Source: Candidatus Cloacimonadota bacterium
GTDB lineage: Bacteria > Hydrothermota > E44-bin80
Assembly (NCBI GenBank): GCA_004375785.1
Contig: SOKM01000184.1
Coordinates: forward strand, 1 to 8,065
DNA length: 8,065 nt
Direction: 5' to 3'
Shown here: positions 1 through 5,683 of the stretch, in pieces
Layout: each line of letters begins with the position of its first letter
Position numbering within the stretch: position 1 is the first letter of the stretch
The notes under the pieces: generated by a model
What the model saw: the letters and a program-made list of their open reading frames with translations, nothing else
Databases searched by the model: none
Told to the model about the DNA's origin: nothing
Translations under genes and position numbers: made by a program

Positions 1-1
1 A

Positions 2-721
2 AGGTTGTTTGTGGAACCATTGAGTATGGAGCAATCCATTGAAGATTTTATTCTTGAGGGAGGAGCTGGTTATAATTCTTTTCTCTTTGGAAGGCTGGGT
101 AAAAAGATTTACGAGATAAAAACCTGTTATGATGGGAAACCTTTCAAGTATGGTTTACCCTTCTCGACTCTATATGCAACTGGTTACCCACTTCAGAGAA
201 TTATAGAAGGTTCAGGTAGGAATACTCTTATAAAGAAATTTGGCAAAATAGATTACATAACCATTCCATTACGAGAAAAGGAAGAAATAAAATTATTATG
301 GAAGAAATCCAGATATGATACCTTTACACCACCTCCTGCTTCCATAAATGGATTTTATCTGAACAGTTTTGGTGCAAAACTTTTTGGCCTTAAAGATGAG
401 GGATTCTGTGTTGTTCTACCAGAAGCGTATAAATCCGAAAAAGAGGGATGGGAACTTCTGGATGCCACAATCTGGGACAACAGGTTTTTTATCGATAAGA
501 TAAATAGTGATAAAAAGACAATGAAAATATTTACCCAGCAAAGCAATGTCAGAGAAATCCAAAACAATTTTTCTGAAATAATAAAAGATGCTAAAAAAGC
601 ACTCTTCTTTGCCCTCTTTACACAACTTGGTCTTCTTCTAACCATTTCTGGTGATTCAAACGAGCTCGATTCTTTATGGGAAGAAATAAAAAACCTAACA
701 CTCACTTATAGATTGACATAA
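2..721 (+). CDS. Hypothetical protein, 5' end probably outside the window
   Basis: I do not recognise this protein. The frame is open to the left edge. The possible starts near the edge (TTG at 5, GTG at 11, ATG at 26) have no Shine-Dalgarno, so the true start probably lies upstream. The visible part is about 239 residues, soluble-looking, with no signal peptide or convincing membrane span. Near its N-terminal end is a glycine-rich stretch (ILEGGAGYNSFLFGRLGKK), and near its C-terminal end a hydrophobic segment (ALFFALFTQLGLLLTISGD). The order of a GG..(N)S.LF..L motif and a late LTISGD-like strand faintly recalls an M16 peptidase half-domain, but no zinc-binding HxxEH is present, so I do not assign a function. 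It ends 162 bases before the cytochrome gene. A candidate promoter overlaps its last codons, so the two are probably not strictly co-transcribed. Confidence 0.7.
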   Translation, partial: RLFVEPLSMEQSIEDFILEGGAGYNSFLFGRLGKKIYEIKTCYDGKPFKYGLPFSTLYATGYPLQRIIEGSGRNTLIKKFGKIDYITIPLREKEEIKLLWKKSRYDTFTPPPASINGFYLNSFGAKLFGLKDEGFCVVLPEAYKSEKEGWELLDATIWDNRFFIDKINSDKKTMKIFTQQSNVREIQNNFSEIIKDAKKALFFALFTQLGLLLTISGDSNELDSLWEEIKNLTLTYRLT

Positions 722-743
722 ATATTTTATGAAAAACTATAAC
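713..743 (+). promoter_or_regulatory. Candidate sigma-70-type promoter for the cytochrome operon
   Basis: A perfect TTGACA -35 box lies at 713-718, inside the last codons of the upstream gene. TATAAC (5 of 6 matches to TATAAT) follows at 738-743. The 19-base spacer is longer than the ideal 17. Transcription would start near 750 and leave a leader of about 135 bases before the cytochrome ATG. The call rests on the boxes alone. Confidence 0.35.
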
Positions 744-817
744 CTGAAAACCTTATTACGAGATGAATGAATATGAATTATAAACTACGAGCAGGAAAAA
801 AAGATTTATCTGGTAAT

Positions 818-841
818 CTTGGTGTCTTAGTGCCCTCGTGG
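818..841 (+). repeat. Three imperfect tandem octamers, possible dispersed repeat copy
   Basis: The octamers CTTGGTGT, CTTAGTGC and CCTCGTGG follow one another without gaps and share the pattern CYTNGTGB. They sit in the leader region between the hypothetical gene and the cytochrome gene, and encode nothing evident. Short G/T-rich octamer runs of this kind are familiar to me as dispersed intergenic repeats in environmental bacterial genomes, but only this one copy is visible here. Confidence 0.5.
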
Positions 842-883
842 CAGAACAGTTATAAAAATTGTTAATAAGAGGATAGGAGTAAG

Positions 884-2404
884 ATGTTTTTATTTGACAG
901 AAAACCGGGTATTTTCAAAAGACACAGGGCTCTATTCATCTGGGGTATTATTATTCTATTTGTCGTTCTCATTGTTCTTATTGTTGTGTTTGCAATACTC
1001 CCATTTGTAATGGTCGCAGGATATGCTGGTTTTACAATGGCAGAAACACCAGAGTTCTGCGGTTATGTCTGCCATAATATGAAACCGTATTATGATTCTT
1101 ATGAAAACTCCTCACATAAGGGTATTAGATGTGCAGAATGCCATAATGAACCTGGATTATTAGGCTTTTTGAAAGGGACGGTTTTAGGAGCAGCAAAAGA
1201 ATCATATCTATATATAAGCGGTAACTACGGAAAAGAACCCATAGTCTGTGACCTCACAGGGAAAAGCTGTCTCAGGGAGGAATGTCATAAGATCGAAAGG
1301 CTAAATGAAAAGGAATTTATATATGAGGGGATTACATTTTCTCATAGCGCCCACAATAAAGAAATGCCGGGGAATTTAAAACTGAAATGTACATCCTGTC
1401 ATGCCTCGGATTCCCTGGTCCATATGAAACTGACTCTCTCTACCTGTTATCTCTGCCATACAGATGGAATGGTAAAAGGCACACCTGAGAATTGCCTTAC
1501 CTGCCATAAGGCAGAGGACATAGAAAAAATCAAGGAATTTGACCATAAAGGAATCCTCAAGGATAAGACCTCCTGCTCCAACTGTCACAAATCTTCAAAT
1601 GGAAAAGAAGAAGTAAAACAGGAAAGATGCAACCTTTGCCATCATTTAAAACCGGAGAGAAAAGAAGAATATACAGGTCCTGAACTCCATAAGGTGCACA
1701 CAATCGACCATACTGTGGATTGTGTTATGTGCCATGGAATTATTGTTCACGATTTCAAAATCACCTTCAGCGAAAACTGCCTTGACTGTCATAAAACGAT
1801 TAAGACATTAAAGACAACGAGATACAGAAACCGTTCATTCCCCCATCTTCGTCATAAAAAAGTAGTAAAATGTGACTACTGCCATTCAAAAAAGAAGGAG
1901 ACGCATGGGCAATTATTAATAGGCAGTTCAAGCTGTAGAAAATGCCATCATACACAAAAGAAAATTGAATGTTCAAAATGCCATTCAATACCGAACCGTA
2001 TTCAAAATGGATTGTCAATAGCCGGGATTAGCGGTGTTGAAGGTTATAAAACAAACACCATTGACTGCAAAGCCTGCCACAAAAAGTTAACAGAAGCAAA
2101 TTCACTCAGTAGAATAAAGGAAAGATGTGCTAAATGCCATGAGGATGAATACAAGGACTTTGTCAATGAATGGCAGTCACAAACTCTGGAAACAATAAAA
2201 GAGATTGAAAAGAATTTCAAAGAGGCAAAAGCTGGAAAAAATTCGAAGGCGAAAAAACTAATAAAGGAAGCACAGAAATTATTATACTATGTAAGAGCAG
2301 ATGGTAGTAAAGGTGTCCATAATCCTGATTATGTCGAAGAAATCCTGGATAAGGCAAAGGAAAAAACTGATGAAGCACTAAAATTAATAAAGGGAAGTGA
2401 ATGA
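884..2404 (+). CDS. Membrane-anchored periplasmic multiheme cytochrome c (about 15 haems), NapC/NrfH-like N-terminus
   Basis: This protein probably takes electrons from membrane quinol and carries them through the periplasm. After a basic N-terminus (RKPGIFKRHR) one membrane helix spans about residues 17-45. The first haem motifs follow at once, as in NapC/NirT/NrfH quinol dehydrogenases. I count 13 CXXCH motifs, with first cysteines at residues 83, 169, 188, 204, 231, 249, 280, 299, 330, 351, 363, 395 and 415. There is also a CX3CH at 59-64 followed by NM, and a CX4CH at 129-135. Extra histidines (FSHSAH, FDH, HKVHTIDH, FPHLRH) precede haem motifs as in c7/c3-type cytochromes and could be distal ligands. 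The last 85 residues carry no haem. They form a charged helical tail containing GVHNPDY, which resembles the HNPxY segment near the end of NrfA-type and other multihaem cytochromes. The start is set by AGGAG at 875-879. The terminal partner is unknown, and the gene overlaps the prenyl synthase gene. Confidence 0.93.
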   Translation: MFLFDRKPGIFKRHRALFIWGIIILFVVLIVLIVVFAILPFVMVAGYAGFTMAETPEFCGYVCHNMKPYYDSYENSSHKGIRCAECHNEPGLLGFLKGTVLGAAKESYLYISGNYGKEPIVCDLTGKSCLREECHKIERLNEKEFIYEGITFSHSAHNKEMPGNLKLKCTSCHASDSLVHMKLTLSTCYLCHTDGMVKGTPENCLTCHKAEDIEKIKEFDHKGILKDKTSCSNCHKSSNGKEEVKQERCNLCHHLKPERKEEYTGPELHKVHTIDHTVDCVMCHGIIVHDFKITFSENCLDCHKTIKTLKTTRYRNRSFPHLRHKKVVKCDYCHSKKKETHGQLLIGSSSCRKCHHTQKKIECSKCHSIPNRIQNGLSIAGISGVEGYKTNTIDCKACHKKLTEANSLSRIKERCAKCHEDEYKDFVNEWQSQTLETIKEIEKNFKEAKAGKNSKAKKLIKEAQKLLYYVRADGSKGVHNPDYVEEILDKAKEKTDEALKLIKGSE

Positions 2405-3381
2405 ACCTGGATGAAATCTACAAAATAGTCTGTAAAGAAATAGAAATTGTCGATACAAAAATAAAGGATACAATTCCCCAAAAAGCAGATGCCTTTCGGG
2501 ATGCCTGCTTACAGATATTGAATGGAAAGAGTAAACGAATAAGGCCCGCCCTTGTCTTACTATGCTCAAAAATGCTTCATCTAAAGGGAAAAAGAATCAT
2601 AAACCTTGCAACTGCAGTCGAAATCTTCCATACGGCAACCCTTGTCCACGATGATATTATCGATGCTTCAACACTCAGAAGGGGGACTGAGACCATTAAT
2701 GCAAAATTTGGTGTTCATTCTGCCATACTGGTGGCTGACTATCTTTATCTTAACGGTGCCATTTTGTTAAACAATGTCTTTGATGGGAATCAACATTTAA
2801 ATAAAGAACTCTCAAGACTTATTCTATCAACTGCGAATAAGATGTTCAGCGGAGAACTTAATCAATTATTAAAAAACTCCGTTTTTATCTCACGCAAAGA
2901 ATATCTTAACATTATTTCACAAAAAACAGCATCGTTCTTTTCTGCCTGCTGTACTATTCCATCGCTTCTCACTAAATCAAATAATATACAAAAGAGAGCG
3001 TTATTGCTTTACGGCAGGAATCTCGGGTTAGCTTTCCAGATAATGGATGATATACTTGACATAATAGGCGATGAAAAAAAATTTGGCAAAAAAATGGGGA
3101 GTGACTTAAAGGAAGGATTTTTCACCCTCCCGATGGTTCATTTTTATGAAAACGCAACAATAAATGAAAAGAAAAAGTTTTTAGACCTTCTAACAAAAAA
3201 GAGAAGGAATGTGAAAAATATTATAGAACTAATTAATCGTCACAACTCAATAACATATGCAAGAAACATGGCAAAAACATACAGTAAAAAAGCAAAGAAT
3301 TCTATAGGTTTATTCCCTGATTCAGAAGCAAAGAGGTCTCTTATCGGATTATGTGATTTTGTAGTAGAAAGAGACCATTGA
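2401..3381 (+). CDS. Long-chain trans-polyprenyl diphosphate synthase
   Basis: This cytosolic enzyme condenses isopentenyl diphosphate onto an allylic primer to build an isoprenoid chain, probably the quinone side chain. The class hallmarks are in place: GKSKRIRPA at residues 42-50 for diphosphate binding, the first aspartate-rich motif DDIID at 84-88 followed by RR at 93-94, KT at 175-176, the second motif DDILD at 216-220, and the downstream GSDLKEG at 233-239. Residue -5 from the first aspartate is a small alanine (A79 in HTATLVHDD). In this family that is typical of long-chain synthases such as IspB and HepT, whereas short-chain enzymes carry bulky residues there. The 326 residues match the usual length. 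The ATG overlaps the cytochrome stop (ATGA), indicating translational coupling, and an in-frame TGA TAA double stop ends the gene. Exact chain length cannot be read from sequence. Confidence 0.93.
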   Translation: MNLDEIYKIVCKEIEIVDTKIKDTIPQKADAFRDACLQILNGKSKRIRPALVLLCSKMLHLKGKRIINLATAVEIFHTATLVHDDIIDASTLRRGTETINAKFGVHSAILVADYLYLNGAILLNNVFDGNQHLNKELSRLILSTANKMFSGELNQLLKNSVFISRKEYLNIISQKTASFFSACCTIPSLLTKSNNIQKRALLLYGRNLGLAFQIMDDILDIIGDEKKFGKKMGSDLKEGFFTLPMVHFYENATINEKKKFLDLLTKKRRNVKNIIELINRHNSITYARNMAKTYSKKAKNSIGLFPDSEAKRSLIGLCDFVVERDH

Positions 3382-3397
3382 TAAGAAAGGAGAAACA

Positions 3398-3586
3398 ATG
3401 AGTAAGGTAATATTTATCCTTGGAACACTTTTCTTTATTCTGTCATTAATTGCATTCGCTTTAACAATCTGGCTAATGTGGAAGGATTTTGCTTTCTGGA
3501 AGTTAATAGCAAATGTAATTGCAACATTTATTGGTGCATTCTGGGGTATTGTTCTTCTAATACTTGCAAAAAAATTTGGACATTAA
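3398..3586 (+). CDS. Small two-helix membrane protein of unknown function
   Basis: I do not recognise this 62-residue protein. It has two strongly hydrophobic segments, about residues 4-27 and 33-56, joined by a short loop (WKDFAFWK) and ending in a basic tail (AKKFGH). That predicts a helical hairpin in the inner membrane. A good Shine-Dalgarno (AAAGGAG, 3385-3391) stands just before the ATG, and only 16 bases separate it from the prenyl synthase stop. Both points support a real third gene of the cytochrome operon. Small membrane proteins at the end of respiratory operons can be accessory subunits, but nothing in this sequence shows a role. Confidence 0.75.
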   Translation: MSKVIFILGTLFFILSLIAFALTIWLMWKDFAFWKLIANVIATFIGAFWGIVLLILAKKFGH

Positions 3587-3600
3587 AAACCTGCAATACA

Positions 3601-3812
3601 GAGATTGAAATCAAACAGGGTGATTTGCTATCGCTTAGGGTTGATGCCATTGTCAATGCTGCGAATAAGTATTTACAACCTCTCCCCAATAAAAACGGGT
3701 GAGGCTGTAAGCAAAACTGCAGGAGAAATTCCTGCAGTTTTGCTTATTCATAGAGAAAATAATCGTCTGTCTTTACAAAGACTCAAAATATAAAACCTTC
3801 CTTGACGAATCC
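3601..3812 (+). pseudogene. Decayed macro-domain (ADP-ribose-binding) gene remnant
   Basis: Three pieces in three frames read as one broken macro-domain protein. The first (3604-3678) reads IEIKQGDLLSLRV then DAIVNAANKYLQ, matching the family's opening strand, QGDI motif and NAAN signature. It stops at a TGA at 3700. The second, in another frame (3698-3730), reads GEAVSKTAGEI, where intact proteins have the loop and helix of the type GGVAxAIxxAAGxEI. The third (3750-3812) reads IEKIIVCLYKDSKYKTFLDES, like the family's closing strand and helix (xIxFVLYDxxxYxxF). About 100 residues between the second and third pieces are missing. The relic has no ATG, GTG or SD-supported start and follows the small membrane protein directly. 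Macro-domain proteins bind or hydrolyse ADP-ribose derivatives; this copy cannot be functional. Recognition is by motif only. Confidence 0.65.
3708..3746 (+). terminator. Perfect 17-bp hairpin, probable bidirectional intrinsic terminator
   Basis: TAAGCAAAACTGCAGGA (3708-3724) and its exact reverse complement (3730-3746) flank a 5-base loop, GAAAT. Read as a terminator, the GC-bearing core CTGCAGGA/TCCTGCAG is followed by TTTTGCTTATT on the plus strand and by TTTTGCTTAC on the minus strand. It would therefore work best as a stop after the cytochrome operon, 122 bases past its last gene. The U-tract is imperfect. The hairpin lies inside the macro-domain relic. Confidence 0.6.
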
Positions 3813-3819
3813 CCCCCCC
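3811..3819 (+). repeat. Homopolymer tract of nine C
   Basis: Nine consecutive cytosines stand out in an AT-rich intergenic setting, at the 3' end of the macro-domain relic. Such tracts are slippage-prone in replication and error-prone in sequencing. No open gene crosses it in a way that suggests phase variation. Confidence 0.8.
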
Positions 3820-3902
3820 TAATTTTCTCTCCTAGGAGAAAGATTAACTTTCTAAATTTTCTTCTCCCTCGAAGCCTGCTTACGCCAACCCTATTACAGA
3901 GG
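3820..3902. other. Non-coding spacer with short palindromes before the exporter operator
   Basis: This stretch holds no gene. It contains the perfect 12-bp palindrome TCTCCTAGGAGA (3828-3839) and an overlapping small hairpin, AGAAAG (3837-3842) with CTTTCT (3848-3853), followed by AAATTTT. The second could be a weak terminator or simply chance in A/T- and purine-rich DNA. The palindromes cannot both form at the same time. Confidence 0.4.
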
Positions 3903-3941
3903 TGTTGTATTTTTGCAACAAGATGTTGTAATAATGCAACA
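3903..3941 (+). promoter_or_regulatory. Tandem operator: two 18-bp inverted repeats, 21-bp period
   Basis: TGTTGTATTTTTGCAACA (3903-3920) and TGTTGTAATAATGCAACA (3924-3941) are each near-perfect inverted repeats of the form TGTTGYA-N4-TGCAACA, separated by only three bases. They are direct repeats of one another with a 21-base period, about two helical turns, which suits two repressor dimers on one DNA face. They lie about 50 bases before the MATE exporter start and nowhere else in the window. GTTGCA...TGCAAC palindromes are typical of MarR-family operators, and MarR regulators often control MATE genes, so that is my inference. No regulator gene is present here. Confidence 0.7.
3905..3935 (+). 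promoter_or_regulatory. Weak promoter candidate overlapping the operator
   Basis: AATAAT (3930-3935, 5 of 6 to TATAAT) lies inside the second inverted repeat. TTGTAT (3905-3910, TTG only conserved) lies inside the first, 19 bases upstream. If this is the exporter promoter, both boxes are covered by the operator, which implies repression by occlusion. The boxes are weak and the spacing long. Confidence 0.3.
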
Positions 3942-3990
3942 ATTAAAAGAAAGGGTTTGATTTTTGCTTATTTTTATGGTAAAGGGGAGT

Positions 3991-5334
3991 ATGCAAAAAA
4001 GGCGTGACCTTACTGAGGGCAATATCTTAAAAAACATCTGGTATCTGGCACTCCCTACAATGGCAACAAGTGCACTCTGGGACCTATTTAATATAGTAGA
4101 TATGATATTTGTAGGTAAATTGGGACCTTCTGCTATTGCTGCTGTTTCTATGTGCGGTATGATGATGGGAATAATATTCACCGTAGCTATTGGAATAACA
4201 ACTGGAACTATCGCTCTTGTTTCCAGGTTCTTTGGTGCAAAAGACTTCAAAACAGCTGATAAAGTGGTTGTTCAAACAATATTCCTGGCAATTATAGCAT
4301 CAGTTATTATAGGAATAGGGGGGTATTTTCTTGCTGAGCCTATTATGCGACTGCTTGGTGCAGAAGGGGAAGTGGTTGATTTAGGAAGTCTCTATTTCAA
4401 GATAATCTCCGCCTGTTCATTTACAATTTTTCTCACCTTCTCCTTGACTTCTACCTTAAGAGGAGCAGGTGATGCAGTAACACCAATGAAGGTCCTTATC
4501 TTCACAACCCTGCTCAATATAATCCTTGACCCTCTATTAATCTTTGGAATATGGATTTTTCCAAAAATGGGAGTTGCAGGTTCTGCTCTGGCTACAGTCA
4601 TAGCGAGAGGCGTTGGAATGCTCCTCCTTATCAATATCTTTTTTAAGGGACATTCATATTTTCACCTCAAGCCGAAGGACTTCAGATTGGATTTCAGGAT
4701 AATGCGAAGGATAATAAGGATAGGTTTCTTTGGGTCTTTACAGGTGTTTATGAGAAATATATCGATGCTGGTTCTGTTAAAAATTGTAGCATCCTATGGA
4801 ACTTTTACCATTGCAGCATACGGTATATGTATGAGATTACGGCTGGCAACGATGATGCCTGGTTTTGGACTTTCTCAGGCTTCTGCAGTTCTTGTGGGAC
4901 AGAACCTTGGAGCAAAAAAGCCAGGTAGGGCAGCAAAGAGTGCCTGGATAACCGTTGGTCTATATGAGCTATTGATGGGACTCTTTGCTGTTCTCATCTT
5001 AATATTTGCACCCTCTATTATAAAGGTATTCAACACAAATCCCGAAGTGGTAAGAATAGGTATTCAATTCATCAGGATTCTTTCTCTGACACTCGTCTTT
5101 ATCGCACTTTCTTTAGTGATAGGAAGAGCATTCAATGGTGCCGGTGATACGCTCTCCCCTATGATAATAACAGGATTTTCTCTTCTCCTCTTTAGAATAC
5201 CTGTTACTATACTCCTTGCAAAAATGATGGGAATGATTGGTATATGGTTCGGTATAACCCTATCAGATATTGTCCAGGGTGGAATAATGTCAGGATGGTT
5301 TTTGAAGGGAAAATGGAAAGAGAAGAAGATATAG
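3991..5334 (+). CDS. MATE-family multidrug/cation antiporter
   Basis: This is an inner-membrane exporter that uses an Na+ or H+ gradient to expel cationic drugs or metabolites. The 447 residues match the usual MATE length, with about twelve hydrophobic helices in two homologous halves. Family marks include the opening DLTEGNILKNIWYLALPTM, the DMIFVGKLG segment near helix 2, the SRFFGAKD loop, and GAGDAVTPM in the first half mirrored by GAGDTLSPM in the second, plus VGQNLGAKKPGRA. The ORF can be extended to a TTG at 3964 or an ATG at 3976. I chose the ATG at 3991 because AAAGGGGAG stands just before it and the protein then begins like its relatives (MQKRRDLTEG). The spacing of that site is short, so the ATG at 3976 is not excluded. 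The gene stands alone behind a tandem operator, which suggests induction by a ligand. Substrate unknown. Confidence 0.93.
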   Translation: MQKRRDLTEGNILKNIWYLALPTMATSALWDLFNIVDMIFVGKLGPSAIAAVSMCGMMMGIIFTVAIGITTGTIALVSRFFGAKDFKTADKVVVQTIFLAIIASVIIGIGGYFLAEPIMRLLGAEGEVVDLGSLYFKIISACSFTIFLTFSLTSTLRGAGDAVTPMKVLIFTTLLNIILDPLLIFGIWIFPKMGVAGSALATVIARGVGMLLLINIFFKGHSYFHLKPKDFRLDFRIMRRIIRIGFFGSLQVFMRNISMLVLLKIVASYGTFTIAAYGICMRLRLATMMPGFGLSQASAVLVGQNLGAKKPGRAAKSAWITVGLYELLMGLFAVLILIFAPSIIKVFNTNPEVVRIGIQFIRILSLTLVFIALSLVIGRAFNGAGDTLSPMIITGFSLLLFRIPVTILLAKMMGMIGIWFGITLSDIVQGGIMSGWFLKGKWKEKKI

Positions 5335-5408
5335 ATTCAGCAATTAGATAAGAGAAGACAGATGATGAAGAAAACGCAGTAATCACAGGAGATATATCCC
5401 GTGAAAAG

Positions 5409-5465
5409 CGGAGTATAGGAGAAACGGGAAATCGGAGGATGGGTGAATGAGTAGATGGGTGAGAT
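5409..5465 (+). repeat. Degenerate purine-rich octamer tandem repeat
   Basis: The stretch divides into units of 7-9 bases: CGGAGTAT, AGGAGAAAC, GGGAAAT, CGGAGGAT, GGGTGAAT, GAGTAGAT, GGGTGAGAT. Most end in AT or AAT and begin with purines. GATGGGTGA occurs twice exactly (5438-5446 and 5454-5462). The complement reads as repetitive peptide (HPSTHSP, ILRFPVSPILRF), so an apparent minus-strand ORF here is probably a repeat artefact. Confidence 0.5.
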
Positions 5466-5485
5466 ATTGCTTTGGGAGTGAATAT

Positions 5486-5519
5486 GAGATTGCTACGTCG
5501 CTTTGCTCCTCGCAATGAC
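5486..5519 (-). repeat. Dispersed palindromic repeat translating as SLRGAKRRSNLI
   Basis: On the minus strand this reads GTCATTGCGAGGAGC then AAAGCGACGTAGCAATCTC, with outer arms ATTGC/GCAAT. I recognise it as the repeat that, when wrongly translated, yields peptides such as LRGAKRRSNLI or CHCEERSDEAIS, found in intergenic DNA of many unrelated bacteria. Its mechanism of spread is not evident from the sequence. Confidence 0.7.
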
Positions 5520-5543
5520 AATCTTTGCGGTGTTTCGTACAAC

Positions 5544-5565
5544 GGAGTAGCAAGACTTGTCTTGC
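5544..5565 (+). repeat. REP-like hairpin 1 (GTAG-tailed, plus orientation)
   Basis: The unit is a GGAGTA tail, stem GCAAGA, loop CTTG, and stem TCTTGC. It faces a second unit ten bases away, in an arrangement like paired REP (BIME) elements of enterobacteria. The GTAG at the 5' foot is the tetranucleotide that REP-associated tyrosine transposases (RAYTs) recognise in known systems. Confidence 0.7.
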
Positions 5566-5575
5566 GCAAAGAAAC

Positions 5576-5597
5576 GCAGAGCAAGCTCTGCTACTCC
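5576..5597 (-). repeat. REP-like hairpin 2 (GTAG-tailed, minus orientation)
   Basis: Read on the minus strand, the unit is GGAGTA, stem GCAGAG, loop CTTG, stem CTCTGC. It has the same length, tail and loop as hairpin 1, and differs from it at three stem positions that all keep base pairing. Further out, GTGTTTC (5530-5536) and GAAACAC (5599-5605) extend the inverted symmetry of the pair. Confidence 0.7.
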
Positions 5598-5649
5598 AGA
5601 AACACTGAGACTGTTGGACGCCCCTACGAGCAATGACACCTCTTTTTGA

Positions 5650-5678
5650 TTGACAAGAAGATTATATAATTGTATATT
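5650..5678 (+). promoter_or_regulatory. Promoter of the GltD-like gene, start point at the ATG
   Basis: A perfect TTGACA (5650-5655) is followed after exactly 17 bases by TATATT (5673-5678, 5 of 6). Initiation 6-8 bases downstream falls at 5684-5686, on or beside the ATG of the oxidoreductase gene. A perfect TATAAT also occurs at 5665-5670, but only nine bases from the -35 box. If used with another -35 it would give a leader of about seven bases. Confidence 0.6.
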
Positions 5679-5683
5679 AAACT

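Larger units (their letters stand above)
5335..5683. other. 349-base intergenic region packed with repeats, no gene
   Basis: No credible coding sequence is present; the frames are short or are translations of repeats. From left to right it holds a degenerate octamer run, a palindromic dispersed repeat, an inverted pair of REP-like hairpins, a partial element at 5616-5628 (GGACGCCCCTACG, containing the complement of GTAG), and the promoter of the next gene. No classical terminator follows the exporter, so the hairpins may serve that end. Confidence 0.75.

Noticed and set aside
2..721. Assignment of the first gene to M16 peptidases
   Set aside because: Only a faint GG..NS.LF..L resemblance; no HxxEH zinc motif is visible and the N-terminal part is missing.
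3605..3793. Plus-strand 62-residue open frame in the 3587-3990 spacer
   Set aside because: It joins out-of-frame parts of the macro-domain relic and the hairpin; no Shine-Dalgarno and no coherent protein character. Only its GEAVSKTAGEI part is meaningful, as relic sequence.
3868..3885. GAAGCCTGC shared with REP-like hairpin 4
   Set aside because: Nine bases only, without the paired arm or the GTAG foot; probably chance or an unrecognisable fragment.
3894..4250. Minus-strand 118-residue open frame opposite the exporter start
   Set aside because: Complement of MATE coding sequence and of the operator; no ribosome site, and the repetitive hydrophobic composition is a shadow of membrane helices.
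5409..5465. CRISPR-like array suggested by regular short units
   Set aside because: Units are about 8 bases, degenerate and contiguous with no spacers; no cas genes are present.
5207..5584. Minus-strand 125-residue open frame containing SLRGAKRRSNLI
   Set aside because: It runs through the exporter 3' end and three different repeats; the peptide is the known mistranslation of a dispersed repeat, and there is no ribosome site.
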